A stretch of DNA of 64,000 bases, taken from CS1-C013 sp964347265. GTDB lineage: Archaea > Aenigmatarchaeota > Aenigmatarchaeia > Aenigmatarchaeales > Aenigmatarchaeaceae. Location: assembly GCA_964347265.1 (NCBI GenBank), contig CAYFXV010000003.1, positions 1 through 64,000 on the forward strand, given 5' to 3'. Below, piece after piece: positions 35,005 to 43,701 of the stretch. The first letter of the stretch is position 1; every line of letters begins with the position of its first letter. The notes under the pieces were generated by a model. That model saw only the letters and a list, made by a program, of their open reading frames with translations. It was not told the DNA's origin and searched no databases. The position numbers were made by a program, and so were the translations under genes.

Positions 35005-35976
35005 CTATTTTTCTACTCTTACTCCCTCTGCATTAAGTTTAACTTCTATAAATGTGCCATGTTCTTTTTCAATTGCATTTACCACATTATTAAAATTCTC
35101 TTTATCAGTTATAGCAATCATACAGTCTCCGCCACCAGCTCCTGATAATTTTGCTCCATACGCTCCTACATTTTTTGATGCAGATATTAATTTTTCTAAT
35201 TCAAGAGAACTAACATCAAGACCTCTTAACAATTCTTGATTAAAATTCATCAATTTACCAACTCTTTTCCAATTATTTTTTTGAATTTCAATTCTAGCTT
35301 CATCTACTATTTTTGCACTGTCATCAAAATTCTTATTAATTGTTTCTGGATTTTCAGCTAATTTTCTATATAGCATTTTTACCAAAGTAGCTGTATCTGC
35401 TTTAATACCAGTATAACCAACAACTAAAGGAAGTTCTTTAATATTAATTGGTTCTATGATTTTTCCTCCAGTAACGAAATATAATGTTCCTCCATATATG
35501 GCAGCTGCCACATCAAATCCTGAACCAACATCTTGAATGTCTAAAACAGTTTTGTAAGAAAGATCAAACAATTCTTTGTTATTAATTTTAATTCCAAACA
35601 GTTCAGACAAACCTTTTAATGTGGAAACAGTAACTGCAGAAGAGCTTCCTAAACCAAATTTACTAGAGAATTCACTTTTAGTTTTTACATCAAGACCACT
35701 TTCAATTTTATATTTCTCAAAAAAATTTTTAATAGCAGTAAGAACAAATCTAACTTTTTTAGGATGTTGCTTTCTCAAATTTCTTATAGAAATTTTATAA
35801 TCTTCAATATTCATGTCAGGAGCATTCAGAAAAATTTTATTATCATTTCTTTTATTCAATGAAACACTTATTCTATGGTCAACAGCAGTAACTATGCAAG
35901 GTCTGTTATGAACAACAGCGTGATCACCAAATAACATTAATTTTCCAGGAGCAGAAACTTTAATCATTTTAATCAT
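35005..35976 (-). CDS. GHMP kinase, probable phosphomevalonate kinase
   Basis: 323 residues. SAPGKLMLFGDHAVVHNRP at the N-terminus, KFGLGSSSAVTVSTLKGL (phosphate loop, about 105-122), and GAKLSGAGGGDCMIAI (motif 3) define a GHMP kinase. The middle motif DVGSGFDVAAAIYGG closely resembles the Erg8-type phosphomevalonate kinase motif, but VVGYTGIKADTATLV resembles mevalonate kinases, so a second mevalonate kinase cannot be excluded. Its ATG overlaps the stop of the decarboxylase gene, so the two are translated together. Confidence 0.75.
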   Translation of the reverse strand: MIKMIKVSAPGKLMLFGDHAVVHNRPCIVTAVDHRISVSLNKRNDNKIFLNAPDMNIEDYKISIRNLRKQHPKKVRFVLTAIKNFFEKYKIESGLDVKTKSEFSSKFGLGSSSAVTVSTLKGLSELFGIKINNKELFDLSYKTVLDIQDVGSGFDVAAAIYGGTLYFVTGGKIIEPINIKELPLVVGYTGIKADTATLVKMLYRKLAENPETINKNFDDSAKIVDEARIEIQKNNWKRVGKLMNFNQELLRGLDVSSLELEKLISASKNVGAYGAKLSGAGGGDCMIAITDKENFNNVVNAIEKEHGTFIEVKLNAEGVRVEK

Positions 35977-36959
35977 TAGAACAAGTGTTTACTTACTGCC
36001 TTGGTATCACCGCCTGGTCGATTGTGAATTGTATTGATGACACCTTCTATTTGATTTAATCTTTTTTCAACTTCTCTTACATATTCAGGTAAGGTGATAA
36101 CATGGACATTTGGACCTGCATCAATAGTCTTGTAAGCTTCTATTCCCTCTTCTCTCCAAGATTGAATTTCATTTATTATTCTAACAGTAGTTGGAGACCA
36201 GTAAACCAAAGGTGGTTTAGTTGTCATCATAACAGAATGTAGAAGGAAACTTTCAAACTCAATTGTTTCTCCTATTTTCTTGAAATCCTTTTCTGCAAGA
36301 CCTTCTTTTATTTTTTTAATATTTATTGAAGACATTTTTACAAAACTGTCATAAAAAGGACATGTCTCCATGCTCATTGCCATTCCTGATCTTGAAGAAA
36401 CCTTTTTTTCTTCAGGTTTAACAATTGCTACAACATCTCTTAAATCAAAATAATTCTCATCATAAAGTTGATGAGCATAAGACTCTTCACTTCTTTTACC
36501 AGAAAACCAATGAACATATCCTCCTTTAATTGATCTAGAAGAAGAACCACTTCCTTTTCTAGAAAGAATTGAAAGTTCTTTTTCATCTAATTCTAGTCCT
36601 AATGCAGCACACCCTGCAACTGTTAGTGCAGCAAAACCAGAAGCAGATGAAGCTAAACCAGCACCTTTTGGAAAATTATTATTTGATACTACTTTTGCTT
36701 TGAGAATAGTGTTTGCATATTTTCTTAGATTGTCTAAATGTCTAATGATTTTTAATAAAGGTTTTCCATTCTGTAATATACCATTAATATAGGCAATATC
36801 TTTTCCATAATGTTTTGAGAATTCAACTGTTGTATGAGTATTTAATTTGTCAACAGTCATTGATAAACTGCTTCTTGTTGGAATAAACAAATGAGGATCT
36901 GCTTTTCCCCAGTATTTAACAAATGCTATGTTTGAATTAGCAATCGCACTTCCTTTCAC
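35976..36959 (-). CDS. mvaD: Diphosphomevalonate decarboxylase
   Basis: 327 residues from a GTG at 36959, preceded by AGGA; the longer GTG at 37001 would start inside an operator-like palindrome. IANSNIAFVKYWGKADPHLF opens the family (NIAxxKYWGK), KGAGLASSASGFAAL is the phosphate loop, KGSGSSSRSIKGGYVHW the second motif, and TIDAGPNVHV carries the catalytic Asp. Converts mevalonate diphosphate to IPP. Phosphomevalonate decarboxylases look similar, so substrate rests partly on the co-translated kinase. Confidence 0.87.
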   Translation of the reverse strand: MKGSAIANSNIAFVKYWGKADPHLFIPTRSSLSMTVDKLNTHTTVEFSKHYGKDIAYINGILQNGKPLLKIIRHLDNLRKYANTILKAKVVSNNNFPKGAGLASSASGFAALTVAGCAALGLELDEKELSILSRKGSGSSSRSIKGGYVHWFSGKRSEESYAHQLYDENYFDLRDVVAIVKPEEKKVSSRSGMAMSMETCPFYDSFVKMSSINIKKIKEGLAEKDFKKIGETIEFESFLLHSVMMTTKPPLVYWSPTTVRIINEIQSWREEGIEAYKTIDAGPNVHVITLPEYVREVEKRLNQIEGVINTIHNRPGGDTKAVSKHLF

Positions 36960-36994
36960 GTTTCTATTTATGATAAAATTCCTATGGCACTTTG

Positions 36995-37013
36995 TTACCA
37001 CTGCCGGTGGTAA
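36995..37013 (-). promoter_or_regulatory. Perfect palindromic operator candidate of mvaD promoter
   Basis: TTACCACTGCCGGTGGTAA: 7-base arms, 5-base spacer, no mismatch. It lies just downstream of a TATA-like TAATATAAAC (about 37018-37027, minus strand) and 36 bases before the mvaD start, over the expected transcription start. The same arms recur at 38371. Confidence 0.65.
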
Positions 37014-37020
37014 AAAAAGT

Positions 37021-38064
37021 TTATATTAGCTTAACACCTTCTACTCCTATTTTAGCTTGAAAAGAATTGAATCCTTTATCTCTATAGATTTTTATCAAAT
37101 GTTTTGCTTGTTTCTGATCTTTAGCTAAAACAATACAGCAACCACCGCCCCATCCTCCAGTTGGCTTTGCTCCTAAAGCTTTATTTTTAATTGCAATTCC
37201 GATTATTTTGTCTAATTTTTCTGTTGAGATATTGAGTTTTTTCAATTCCAAATAATACTCTAGCATTAAATTTCCTATTAATTCCAAGTTTTGCTCTTTC
37301 AAAGCATCTAAAGATTGAAAAGAAATATCATTTAATCTCTCTAATATTTGATCAACGAATTTTTGATTCTCCTCTCTTTGTTCTCTAATATAAGGAACAG
37401 TATCGCCTGTTCTAGCTGGTTCTCCACTATCTACAAAGATCAAAGGAAGTTCAAAATTAATATTAATGAGTTTTATTCCTTCAGATCTTTTATATTGAAT
37501 ATATTCTCCATGAGTTACAATTGAATTATCAATACCAGATGGCGTACCGCCATGTGCAATTATATCGCCTTCATAAGCAAATTCTGAGATTTTATTTTTA
37601 GATAAACGTTTTCCTAAAAACTTTGAAACTGCTAAAACAAGTGAAGAAAATAAAGAAGAACTTGAACCCAGGTTCTTAGGAACTTTTGTTTCAATTATGA
37701 TTTCAAGTGGTTTAAAGCCATATTTTTTCATCAAGATAGCAATCACAAAAAATAATGCGTTTAATTTATGTTTTTTTCCAATTTCTTTTATTTCATTAAA
37801 TTTGTTCTCTTTTTTCAATTTCTCAATCTTGTCAAAAAATTTGAAAAGTTCATTTTTTGTTAAAGATTTCTTTAAATTCAAATCCTTACTGTTTATCAAA
37901 ACATTTTTAATATTTGAATTAACTGTAATAAAACATCTTTTATCAACACTGGTAGCTATTCCTAATCCATTATAAACTACAGAATGCTCTCCGAATAATA
38001 TAACTTTACCAGGGGCAGAAGCTTTAATTTCCTGCAATTTCTTGGAGCTCCTCTCCACTGACAT
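37021..38064 (-). CDS. mvk: Mevalonate kinase
   Basis: 347 residues. ASAPGKVILFGEHSVVYNGL (motif 1), KNLGSSSSLFSSLV (phosphate loop) and GGTPSGIDNSIVTHG (motif 2 with the catalytic Asp), ending with KPTGGWGGGCCIVLA (motif 3). GxPSGxDN is typical of mevalonate kinase, unlike the GSGFD of the 35005 product. Uses ATP to make mevalonate 5-phosphate. The ATG at 38064 lies 41 bases inside the preceding gene; a TTG at 38037 with upstream GAGGAG is an alternative start. Confidence 0.85.
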   Translation of the reverse strand: MSVERSSKKLQEIKASAPGKVILFGEHSVVYNGLGIATSVDKRCFITVNSNIKNVLINSKDLNLKKSLTKNELFKFFDKIEKLKKENKFNEIKEIGKKHKLNALFFVIAILMKKYGFKPLEIIIETKVPKNLGSSSSLFSSLVLAVSKFLGKRLSKNKISEFAYEGDIIAHGGTPSGIDNSIVTHGEYIQYKRSEGIKLININFELPLIFVDSGEPARTGDTVPYIREQREENQKFVDQILERLNDISFQSLDALKEQNLELIGNLMLEYYLELKKLNISTEKLDKIIGIAIKNKALGAKPTGGWGGGCCIVLAKDQKQAKHLIKIYRDKGFNSFQAKIGVEGVKLI

Positions 38065-38332
38065 AGTAGGTGTCTCCTAAACCATTACAATAAGTGCTAC
38101 CACAATCATGAGACCAACATCTACGTTTTTCTCCTTCATATCTCGTTTTGTTTCCTTCTAAATCAGGTTCTAATCCATCTGTTCCATATCTTCTTCTTAA
38201 TTCACTTTCAATTTTTTTACTAAATTCAGTAAAACCTTCAAAAGGAGAGAACTTTATTGCAACCTCGTCTAAATTTCCTAGAACTTGAATTTTTTCAGAA
38301 GTTAATCTGTTTCCCATTATTTCTTCAGGCAT
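38024..38332 (-). CDS. Hypothetical protein with C-terminal Cys/His motif
   Basis: 102 residues. The N-terminal half is charged; the C-terminal part has CWSHDCGSTYC, a possible zinc site. No family recognised. It is the first gene after the 38371 palindrome and overlaps the mevalonate kinase start, so it belongs to the mevalonate operon and could be a small regulator or an enzyme partner. Confidence 0.6.
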   Translation of the reverse strand: MPEEIMGNRLTSEKIQVLGNLDEVAIKFSPFEGFTEFSKKIESELRRRYGTDGLEPDLEGNKTRYEGEKRRCWSHDCGSTYCNGLGDTYYVSGEELQEIAGN

Positions 38333-38370
38333 AATAAAGTCTAATGGAGCTTAGATTGAAAATAAATTTG

Positions 38371-38389
38371 TTACCACCAAAAGTGGTAA
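38371..38389 (-). promoter_or_regulatory. Perfect palindromic operator candidate of mevalonate kinase operon
   Basis: TTACCACCAAAAGTGGTAA has the same arms and spacer length as 36995-37013. A TATA-like TTTAAATTTC lies three bases upstream on the minus strand, so a bound protein would cover the transcription start. Confidence 0.65.
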
Positions 38390-38401
38390 AAGAAATTTAA
38401 A

Positions 38402-39205
38402 TTAAGCTTTGATAACAGTTCCTAAACCTCTTTCTCCTAATAAAGCTCTTTTAAGAAAACCTTCTTTCTCTCCGTTTATTATCTCAGATTCAATTCCAAA
38501 TTTTGTCAATACAAACATTTGATCAACTTTATGGAGCATTCCACCTGTAATATCAATTCCTGCACTTCCTCCAAGATATTCCCTGACCTGCAGATAATTT
38601 TTTGGATTTATTTCTGGTATTAATTTCGCATCTGGATATTTGTTAGGATCTTTATCAAAAACACCATCTGTTATTCCTACAAGAATAATTCTTTTAGAAT
38701 CTAAATCTCTTGATAAAAAATTTAAAATTTCTTCTGTAGAAATTATAGAACAGCCTCTTCTTACATCTATTACCACATCTCCATATACAACAGGAAGCAA
38801 ATTGTATCTCAACATCATTTTCATAGGTTCCAAATACCAATGTTTGATTATACTTTCTTCTGCTATGACAGATGAAGAAGGATTAAAAGAAATGGCGTTT
38901 TCACCAGCTTCTATTAAAGAATCTACAACAATTCTGTTTAGATTTGCTGCTGCATCTTGAACTGCTGCTATTCCTTTGAAGCTCTCTTTATCTATTACTC
39001 CCAAATCTGTTCTGTAATCCTTTGCAGGTTTATGGGGAAATGAACCTCCGCCGTGTCCTATAATCAGTTTCAATTTTTCTTTTTCCTGTCTAGCTTCATA
39101 TATTTCTCCTGCCAATCTTTTAATAACATCCGGTCTAGTAGTGAATGGTTTAGTTTTATCAGTAATTAAACTTCCGCCTAATTTAAGAAGTATGAGATTC
39201 TCCAT
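38402..39205 (-). CDS. ipk: Isopentenyl phosphate kinase
   Basis: 267 residues, amino-acid kinase fold. LILLKLGGSLITDKTKP at the N-terminus and IIGHGGGSFPHKPAKDY (the GHGGGSFGH-type motif with the catalytic His) identify IPK; VYGDVVIDVRRGCSIISTEE and ILVGITDGVFDKDP and GGMLHKV bind nucleotide. It phosphorylates isopentenyl phosphate to IPP, the last step of the archaeal modified mevalonate route or a salvage step. Third gene of the prenyl synthase - small protein - IPK set on this strand. Confidence 0.93.
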   Translation of the reverse strand: MENLILLKLGGSLITDKTKPFTTRPDVIKRLAGEIYEARQEKEKLKLIIGHGGGSFPHKPAKDYRTDLGVIDKESFKGIAAVQDAAANLNRIVVDSLIEAGENAISFNPSSSVIAEESIIKHWYLEPMKMMLRYNLLPVVYGDVVIDVRRGCSIISTEEILNFLSRDLDSKRIILVGITDGVFDKDPNKYPDAKLIPEINPKNYLQVREYLGGSAGIDITGGMLHKVDQMFVLTKFGIESEIINGEKEGFLKRALLGERGLGTVIKA

Positions 39206-39241
39206 AATATTACTTTATTAGTATTTTAAAAAATAAGTTTC

Positions 39242-39427
39242 TTAATCCCATCGGGCTTCTGATACTGAATTTTTATATTTCTCAAAAATTTCTTCTCTTC
39301 TGGGATCAGAAGGGTCTAAACTATTATATTCGATCGCTAATCTATTCATTTCTTGATCAGCATAACCTACACGCAATGGCCATGGAGTTACAATTAACTT
39401 ATCAGGTAATTTTTTTTCTTTAGGCAT
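39242..39427 (-). CDS. 61-residue hypothetical protein
   Basis: Good AGTGAT before the ATG. Short, charged and Pro-containing (KLPDKLIVTPWPLRVGYADQ, then SLDPSDPRREEIFEKY), probably a small helical domain. Between the prenyl synthase and IPK genes, so likely co-transcribed with them. Not recognised. Confidence 0.5.
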   Translation of the reverse strand: MPKEKKLPDKLIVTPWPLRVGYADQEMNRLAIEYNSLDPSDPRREEIFEKYKNSVSEARWD

Positions 39428-39476
39428 AATATCACTTATTACTATTTAGTTATAAATATTTTTAAAGCTATCCTTT

Positions 39477-40553
39477 TTATATCTTTCTCTCAACCAGGTA
39501 ATCAGCAAAAGCTTTTAGCTTTCTTTTAGCATCTGATTCTGGAAGTAATTTATCAACTCCTTTCCATGCTTCTCTTATCATCTTCCTAGATTTTTCTTTT
39601 GCATATTCTACAGAATTGTATTTCTTAATTATTGCTATTGCCTCGTCTCTTAAATCCTGATCAGTTGTGTGCATGTCAAGAATTTCTAATAATCTTTTTC
39701 TATCTTTTTCATTTGCTTTTCGTAAACTTCTTATAACTGGCAAACTTCTTTTTCCCTCAGTTATATCTTCTCCCAAACCTTTTTTATCAGTGAATTCTCC
39801 TTCAACCAAATTCAAGACATCATCCTGTATCTGAAATGCAATTCCAATTGTTTCAGCATAATTTCCTATTTTTTCTGTTAACTCATCATCTGCACCTGAA
39901 AGTATTGCAGCAATTTTAGCTGACATCCTAGCCAAAGTTCCTGTTTTGAATGCGCACATCTGCAAATATTCTTCTTCAGTTAAATTATCTGCATTACACA
40001 TTCCATTGTGCCATGCTATATCCATTGCTTGGCCTAAACTCAGGTTTGTCATTTCTCTAATATAAGTCTCATGAACTTTAAGCAGAGTTTCTGAATCAAA
40101 TTTATCTCTATGTTTAAGCAAAGGTAACATTGGGAGGTAGTACATCATATTTCCAGTATTAATAGTTACATCTAAACCATAAATTTTGTAAGTGCATGGT
40201 TTGCCTCTTCTTAGTTCACTTCTGTCTTCAATATCATCTATAAATAATGTCCCATTGTGAATGATCTCTGGTATTACAACAAAATCAAAAACTTTATCCT
40301 TATCTCCTCCTAAAGCTTCAACAGTTAACAAAAATAAACTTGGTCTCCATCTTTTTCCACCCCTGTCCAAGAATTCCCATATAGGTTCGGTGATGGTTTT
40401 GTTTACACAATCTAGATTGAACTTATACTTAGGTTCTCCAAAAACAAATTTCATGAAATCCATGTCAAATTTTTTAGGAATCCACCTTTCAATTCTTTTG
40501 TCTATGGTAGGTTTTTTTTCTGCTAATAGTTTTTTAATATCAATCTCAGACAT
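39477..40553 (-). CDS. Geranylgeranyl diphosphate synthase (trans-polyprenyl synthase)
   Basis: 358 residues from the ATG at 40553; GTGGT lies nine bases upstream, so the GTG at 40565 is part of the SD. LFIDDIEDRSELRRGKPC (first DDxxD, about 106-110) with the following RRGKP, and FQIQDDVLNLV (second Asp motif, about 240) define the all-helical prenyl synthase. It extends DMAPP with IPP, most likely to C20 for archaeal lipids; the residue before the first DDxxD that sets chain length was not assigned. Confidence 0.9.
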   Translation of the reverse strand: MSEIDIKKLLAEKKPTIDKRIERWIPKKFDMDFMKFVFGEPKYKFNLDCVNKTITEPIWEFLDRGGKRWRPSLFLLTVEALGGDKDKVFDFVVIPEIIHNGTLFIDDIEDRSELRRGKPCTYKIYGLDVTINTGNMMYYLPMLPLLKHRDKFDSETLLKVHETYIREMTNLSLGQAMDIAWHNGMCNADNLTEEEYLQMCAFKTGTLARMSAKIAAILSGADDELTEKIGNYAETIGIAFQIQDDVLNLVEGEFTDKKGLGEDITEGKRSLPVIRSLRKANEKDRKRLLEILDMHTTDQDLRDEAIAIIKKYNSVEYAKEKSRKMIREAWKGVDKLLPESDAKRKLKAFADYLVERKI

Positions 40554-40637
40554 TTTTACAACCACTTAAAAATTAACTTATTTTAAGTAGATAACTGATG
40601 TTTATAAATGTTATATGTCTATTCGACAATAAGTTAA

Positions 40638-41405
40638 TCATTTTCTAAAAGGTTCTGCACGTTTCCACAAAAATTCATAATAGGATTTTACCAAATTTAT
40701 TAAGGCTGGGTTATTCGACCATATGAATTCAGAGTCATGTTCATTATCTACTCTTAAACAAATTTCTTTGTCATCAACTAAGCAAATACGTGGTTGAATT
40801 TTCAGTGGCATCATTTTTATTTTAACATTGTGTGAAGAATACCACTCTGCTCTTGCTGAATTTAGTTTTTTAAGTCCATTTGTTATACTTAATAATCTAA
40901 CATCAATTCCTCTTTTGGCAGTATTTATGATTTGTTGATCCAAATCTGGAATCCTAGAAAATTCCTTGGTCATGCCGTAAGCATAATTTCTTGCATTTTT
41001 TAACATGATTGAAACTTTTTCCAAAAAATTCTTTTTGCCTTGACATATCCATATGCTTCCCAAAGGTTGTTGTTTTGTGGTTCTTTTTTTAATTTTTTTC
41101 AAAACTTCTCCTGCTTTTTTTTCTAAAGTATTAACATTTTCCTTTTTTTTCTTAATTATTTTTTTCACAATATGAGAAGCATCTAAAACTTTGTATTTTT
41201 TATATTTACCATTTAAAGAAATTTCTAGTATTGATTTTGATTCAAGTTTGTTTAATATTTCATAAACTTTGGAATATGGAATTTCAGTATTTTTACTTAT
41301 ATCTGAAGCTGTTAATGGTCCTTTTGTAGATAAAACTAAAAAAACCCTTGCCTCATAATCACTAAATCCAAATTCAATTAAATCGTTAACAAGATTTTTA
41401 TCCAT
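40638..41405 (-). CDS. TrmB-family transcriptional regulator
   Basis: 255 residues. The N-terminal winged helix (GFSDYEARVFLVLSTKGPLT, then SKNTEIPYSKVYEILNKLE) is followed by a coiled coil rich in Lys and a PLD-like C-terminal domain (SIWICQGKKNFLEKVSIML, KRGIDVRLLS) as in TrmB. These regulators bind sugars or other ligands and DNA palindromes. Two bases after the HAD gene and immediately upstream of the prenyl synthase: a candidate controller of the isoprenoid operators. Confidence 0.87.
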   Translation of the reverse strand: MDKNLVNDLIEFGFSDYEARVFLVLSTKGPLTASDISKNTEIPYSKVYEILNKLESKSILEISLNGKYKKYKVLDASHIVKKIIKKKKENVNTLEKKAGEVLKKIKKRTTKQQPLGSIWICQGKKNFLEKVSIMLKNARNYAYGMTKEFSRIPDLDQQIINTAKRGIDVRLLSITNGLKKLNSARAEWYSSHNVKIKMMPLKIQPRICLVDDKEICLRVDNEHDSEFIWSNNPALINLVKSYYEFLWKRAEPFRK

Positions 41406-41407
41406 AT

Positions 41408-42235
41408 TTATCCTCTCCTTACTAAAGGTGTTACAACATTAAGATTGGTTATTGGAAGTGGTACTTCTCTTGCATCAGTATTTAAGAATTTTTTAAATTC
41501 TTTTGCTAAATCTTTTCTATCAATGTATTTTACATTTCCTTCTACGCGTCCAATTTGATATGCAGTTGCAGGTCCTCTCAAAAGATATGAAGCTGTTGGA
41601 TATCTTAAGAAAGGTAAATCAGTTAGTTTCTTATCTCCAGCCCCACAAGAAAGTTTATCAAATTTATTAAAAATAAATTCTCTAGTTTCATTAGCCCTTT
41701 CTTCAGCATCCCATAAAGGTTCTATTATATCACCTGTAAAATAACCTCTTCCATCAGTTCCTAATACAGTTCCATGAACTTCAATTTCTACATTAGGTAT
41801 ATGCTGAGCTATTTTATTTTTAACATATAACTTTGCAGCACTTTCTTCACCGCCTGTAAAAATTTTAAATTTTGCTGCTGGAACTTTTTGAAGAATTTTC
41901 AAAAAATTTTTTGTTGGTTTATCTAATTCTGTTTCTTTCACCACTTTAAGCGTAGCACTATGCCAATCAAAAGTTCTTACAGCAAAATCACATAAATTTT
42001 GAGTTATTTCTTCTATTGTATTTCTATATCCAATTCCAGTTTTTTCTAAACTGTTCAAAACTTCTCTTAAGAGACATTTATATCTACCATATTTTCCACT
42101 TCTATCTAGGTAATCTATATTGGCTACAGAAAGATTCTTATATTTAGGATTAACTAAAGTACCATCAAAATCAAAGACCCCATGCAGTTTATTTCTATTA
42201 TAATTTAGGATATCAATAACTTTAAATTCCCACAT
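41408..42235 (-). CDS. HAD-superfamily hydrolase
   Basis: 275 residues. HGVFDFDGTLVNPKY (motif I with the DxDGT nucleophile, about 18-24), IFTGGEESAAKL (motif II Thr in FTGG), a Lys/Asp-containing motif near AGDKKLTDLPFL (motif III/IV). A cap region of about 70 residues sits after motif I, as in the phosphoserine-phosphatase-like group. Substrate unknown. TATA-like TTTATAACT and AGTGGTAA precede the ATG; operon with the TrmB gene. Confidence 0.8.
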   Translation of the reverse strand: MWEFKVIDILNYNRNKLHGVFDFDGTLVNPKYKNLSVANIDYLDRSGKYGRYKCLLREVLNSLEKTGIGYRNTIEEITQNLCDFAVRTFDWHSATLKVVKETELDKPTKNFLKILQKVPAAKFKIFTGGEESAAKLYVKNKIAQHIPNVEIEVHGTVLGTDGRGYFTGDIIEPLWDAEERANETREFIFNKFDKLSCGAGDKKLTDLPFLRYPTASYLLRGPATAYQIGRVEGNVKYIDRKDLAKEFKKFLNTDAREVPLPITNLNVVTPLVRRG

Positions 42236-42306
42236 ATTTTACCACTTACAAATAGTTATAAACTAATCTTTAAAAAGCTTATTTCTTTTTAAAAATAACA
42301 TATTTT

Positions 42307-43413
42307 ATGAAATTCAGAAAAATCCAAGAAGGAAAGATAAATTTTTATGTTCCTAAAGGAAGAATCTACGATGCTCCTGTATTTTTCAATCCAGAAGCGG
42401 AGTTAACCAGGGACATCTCAATTTCAGCAATCCAGGTCTTTCAAAAACAATTCAAAAACAAAATAACAATCTGTGATGCATTAGCAGGAACAGGAATAAG
42501 AGGCTTAAGATATGCAAAAGAAATAACAGGAATTAAAAAAGTCATTTTAAATGATAAAAACCCGAAAGCAGTAAAACTAATAAAGAAAAACATCAGAGAA
42601 AACAAGCTTTCTAGAAAATGCATATCAAGTAAAGAAGATGCAAACATATTATTAAGAAAGAATGTTTTTGTTGTAATTGATTTAGATCCTTTTGGTTCTC
42701 CTAATATTTTCATGGATTCTGCTGCAAGATCTATTTATCATAAAGGATTTTTATGCGTAACAGCAACTGATCAATCAGCTTTAGCAGGAACTTATCCAGA
42801 ATCTTGTTTAAGAAAATATGGAATAAAATCAATTAAAACTGAATTTTATAATGAATTGGGAGTTAGAATCTTGATTTCTTTTATAATATTAAATCTAGCA
42901 AGATATGACAGAGCTTTCATACCTTTGTTATCTTTTTCTACAAAGCATTATTACAGAGTTTTTGGAAGAGTTGAACATGCAGGAAAAATAGCAAATCTGT
43001 TAAAAGATTTTGGTTATGTTAATTATTGTCCCAAATGTTTGGAAAGAAAGATTGGAAATATTGAAAAAATTGATAGTAAAAAGCATGTTTTTGAAAATTG
43101 TGGTTTGATTTATTTAGGAAAAATATTAAATAAAAAATTCTGCAAAAAAGTCTTAGCTGATATAAGAAAAAGGGATTTTAGATTGAAAAAAGACGAGGAA
43201 AAATTATTAAAAATGTTAATAGAAGAAGCTGAAATGCCTGCTTTTTATTATGATTTGCATTCTTTGGCTAAAAAATTAAAAACAAATATTCCTAAAACGG
43301 AAGTTTTAATTAAAAAACTTAAAAAAAGGGGTTTTAAAGCATCAAGAACTCATTTTTGCTCAACTGCAGTAAAAACTGATGCTGGTTATAAGAAGTTTTG
43401 TAAATTAACATAG
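42307..43413 (+). CDS. trm1: tRNA (guanine26-N2)-dimethyltransferase
   Basis: 368 residues. IQEGKINFYVPKGRIYDAPV and VFFNPEAELTRDISI are the Trm1 start; ICDALAGTGIRGLRYAKE is the SAM motif I; VIDLDPFGSPNIFMDSA is the DPFGSP catalytic motif; four cysteines (CPKCLERK and later) form a zinc site. Makes m2,2G26 in tRNA. Divergent from the HAD gene; ATG start. Confidence 0.94.
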   Translation: MKFRKIQEGKINFYVPKGRIYDAPVFFNPEAELTRDISISAIQVFQKQFKNKITICDALAGTGIRGLRYAKEITGIKKVILNDKNPKAVKLIKKNIRENKLSRKCISSKEDANILLRKNVFVVIDLDPFGSPNIFMDSAARSIYHKGFLCVTATDQSALAGTYPESCLRKYGIKSIKTEFYNELGVRILISFIILNLARYDRAFIPLLSFSTKHYYRVFGRVEHAGKIANLLKDFGYVNYCPKCLERKIGNIEKIDSKKHVFENCGLIYLGKILNKKFCKKVLADIRKRDFRLKKDEEKLLKMLIEEAEMPAFYYDLHSLAKKLKTNIPKTEVLIKKLKKRGFKASRTHFCSTAVKTDAGYKKFCKLT

Positions 43414-43417
43414 TTCT

Positions 43418-43624
43418 CTATTTTGCTGTAAAATGAACCTTTTTTCTATTTTTTAGTCTATTAAAAATAGGACAATTTCCCACTTTAGTCCAAAAGCACA
43501 AAGGCCCTAAACAAGTTTTGGTTCCTTTGTAATAAAAACAAGTCTTAACAGTATCCCTAATTCTTATTACAGTAGGTCTTTGAGGTTTTAGTTTTCTAAA
43601 CACGAAATCACCCTGAGGAAACAT
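43418..43624 (-). CDS. 68-residue protein with cysteine cluster
   Basis: VKTCFYYKGTKTCLGPLCFW and VGNCPIFN give four cysteines in a basic protein, suggestive of a zinc or iron-sulfur knuckle. TATA-like TTTTATAAATC lies upstream. Not recognised. Convergent with trm1. Confidence 0.5.
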   Translation of the reverse strand: MFPQGDFVFRKLKPQRPTVIRIRDTVKTCFYYKGTKTCLGPLCFWTKVGNCPIFNRLKNRKKVHFTAK

Positions 43625-43701
43625 AATAAATCACTTTATCACTTATCCGTAATGAATATATAGATAGAAAGATTTATAAAACTATCGTTCAGTAGTAAAA
43701 A

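Noticed and set aside
43671..43696. TATA-like element followed by an ACTGAACGATAG-like sequence reading toward 43.7 kb on the plus strand
   Set aside because: No gene lies downstream on that strand; it reads sensibly only as part of the upstream region of the minus-strand gene ending at 43418.
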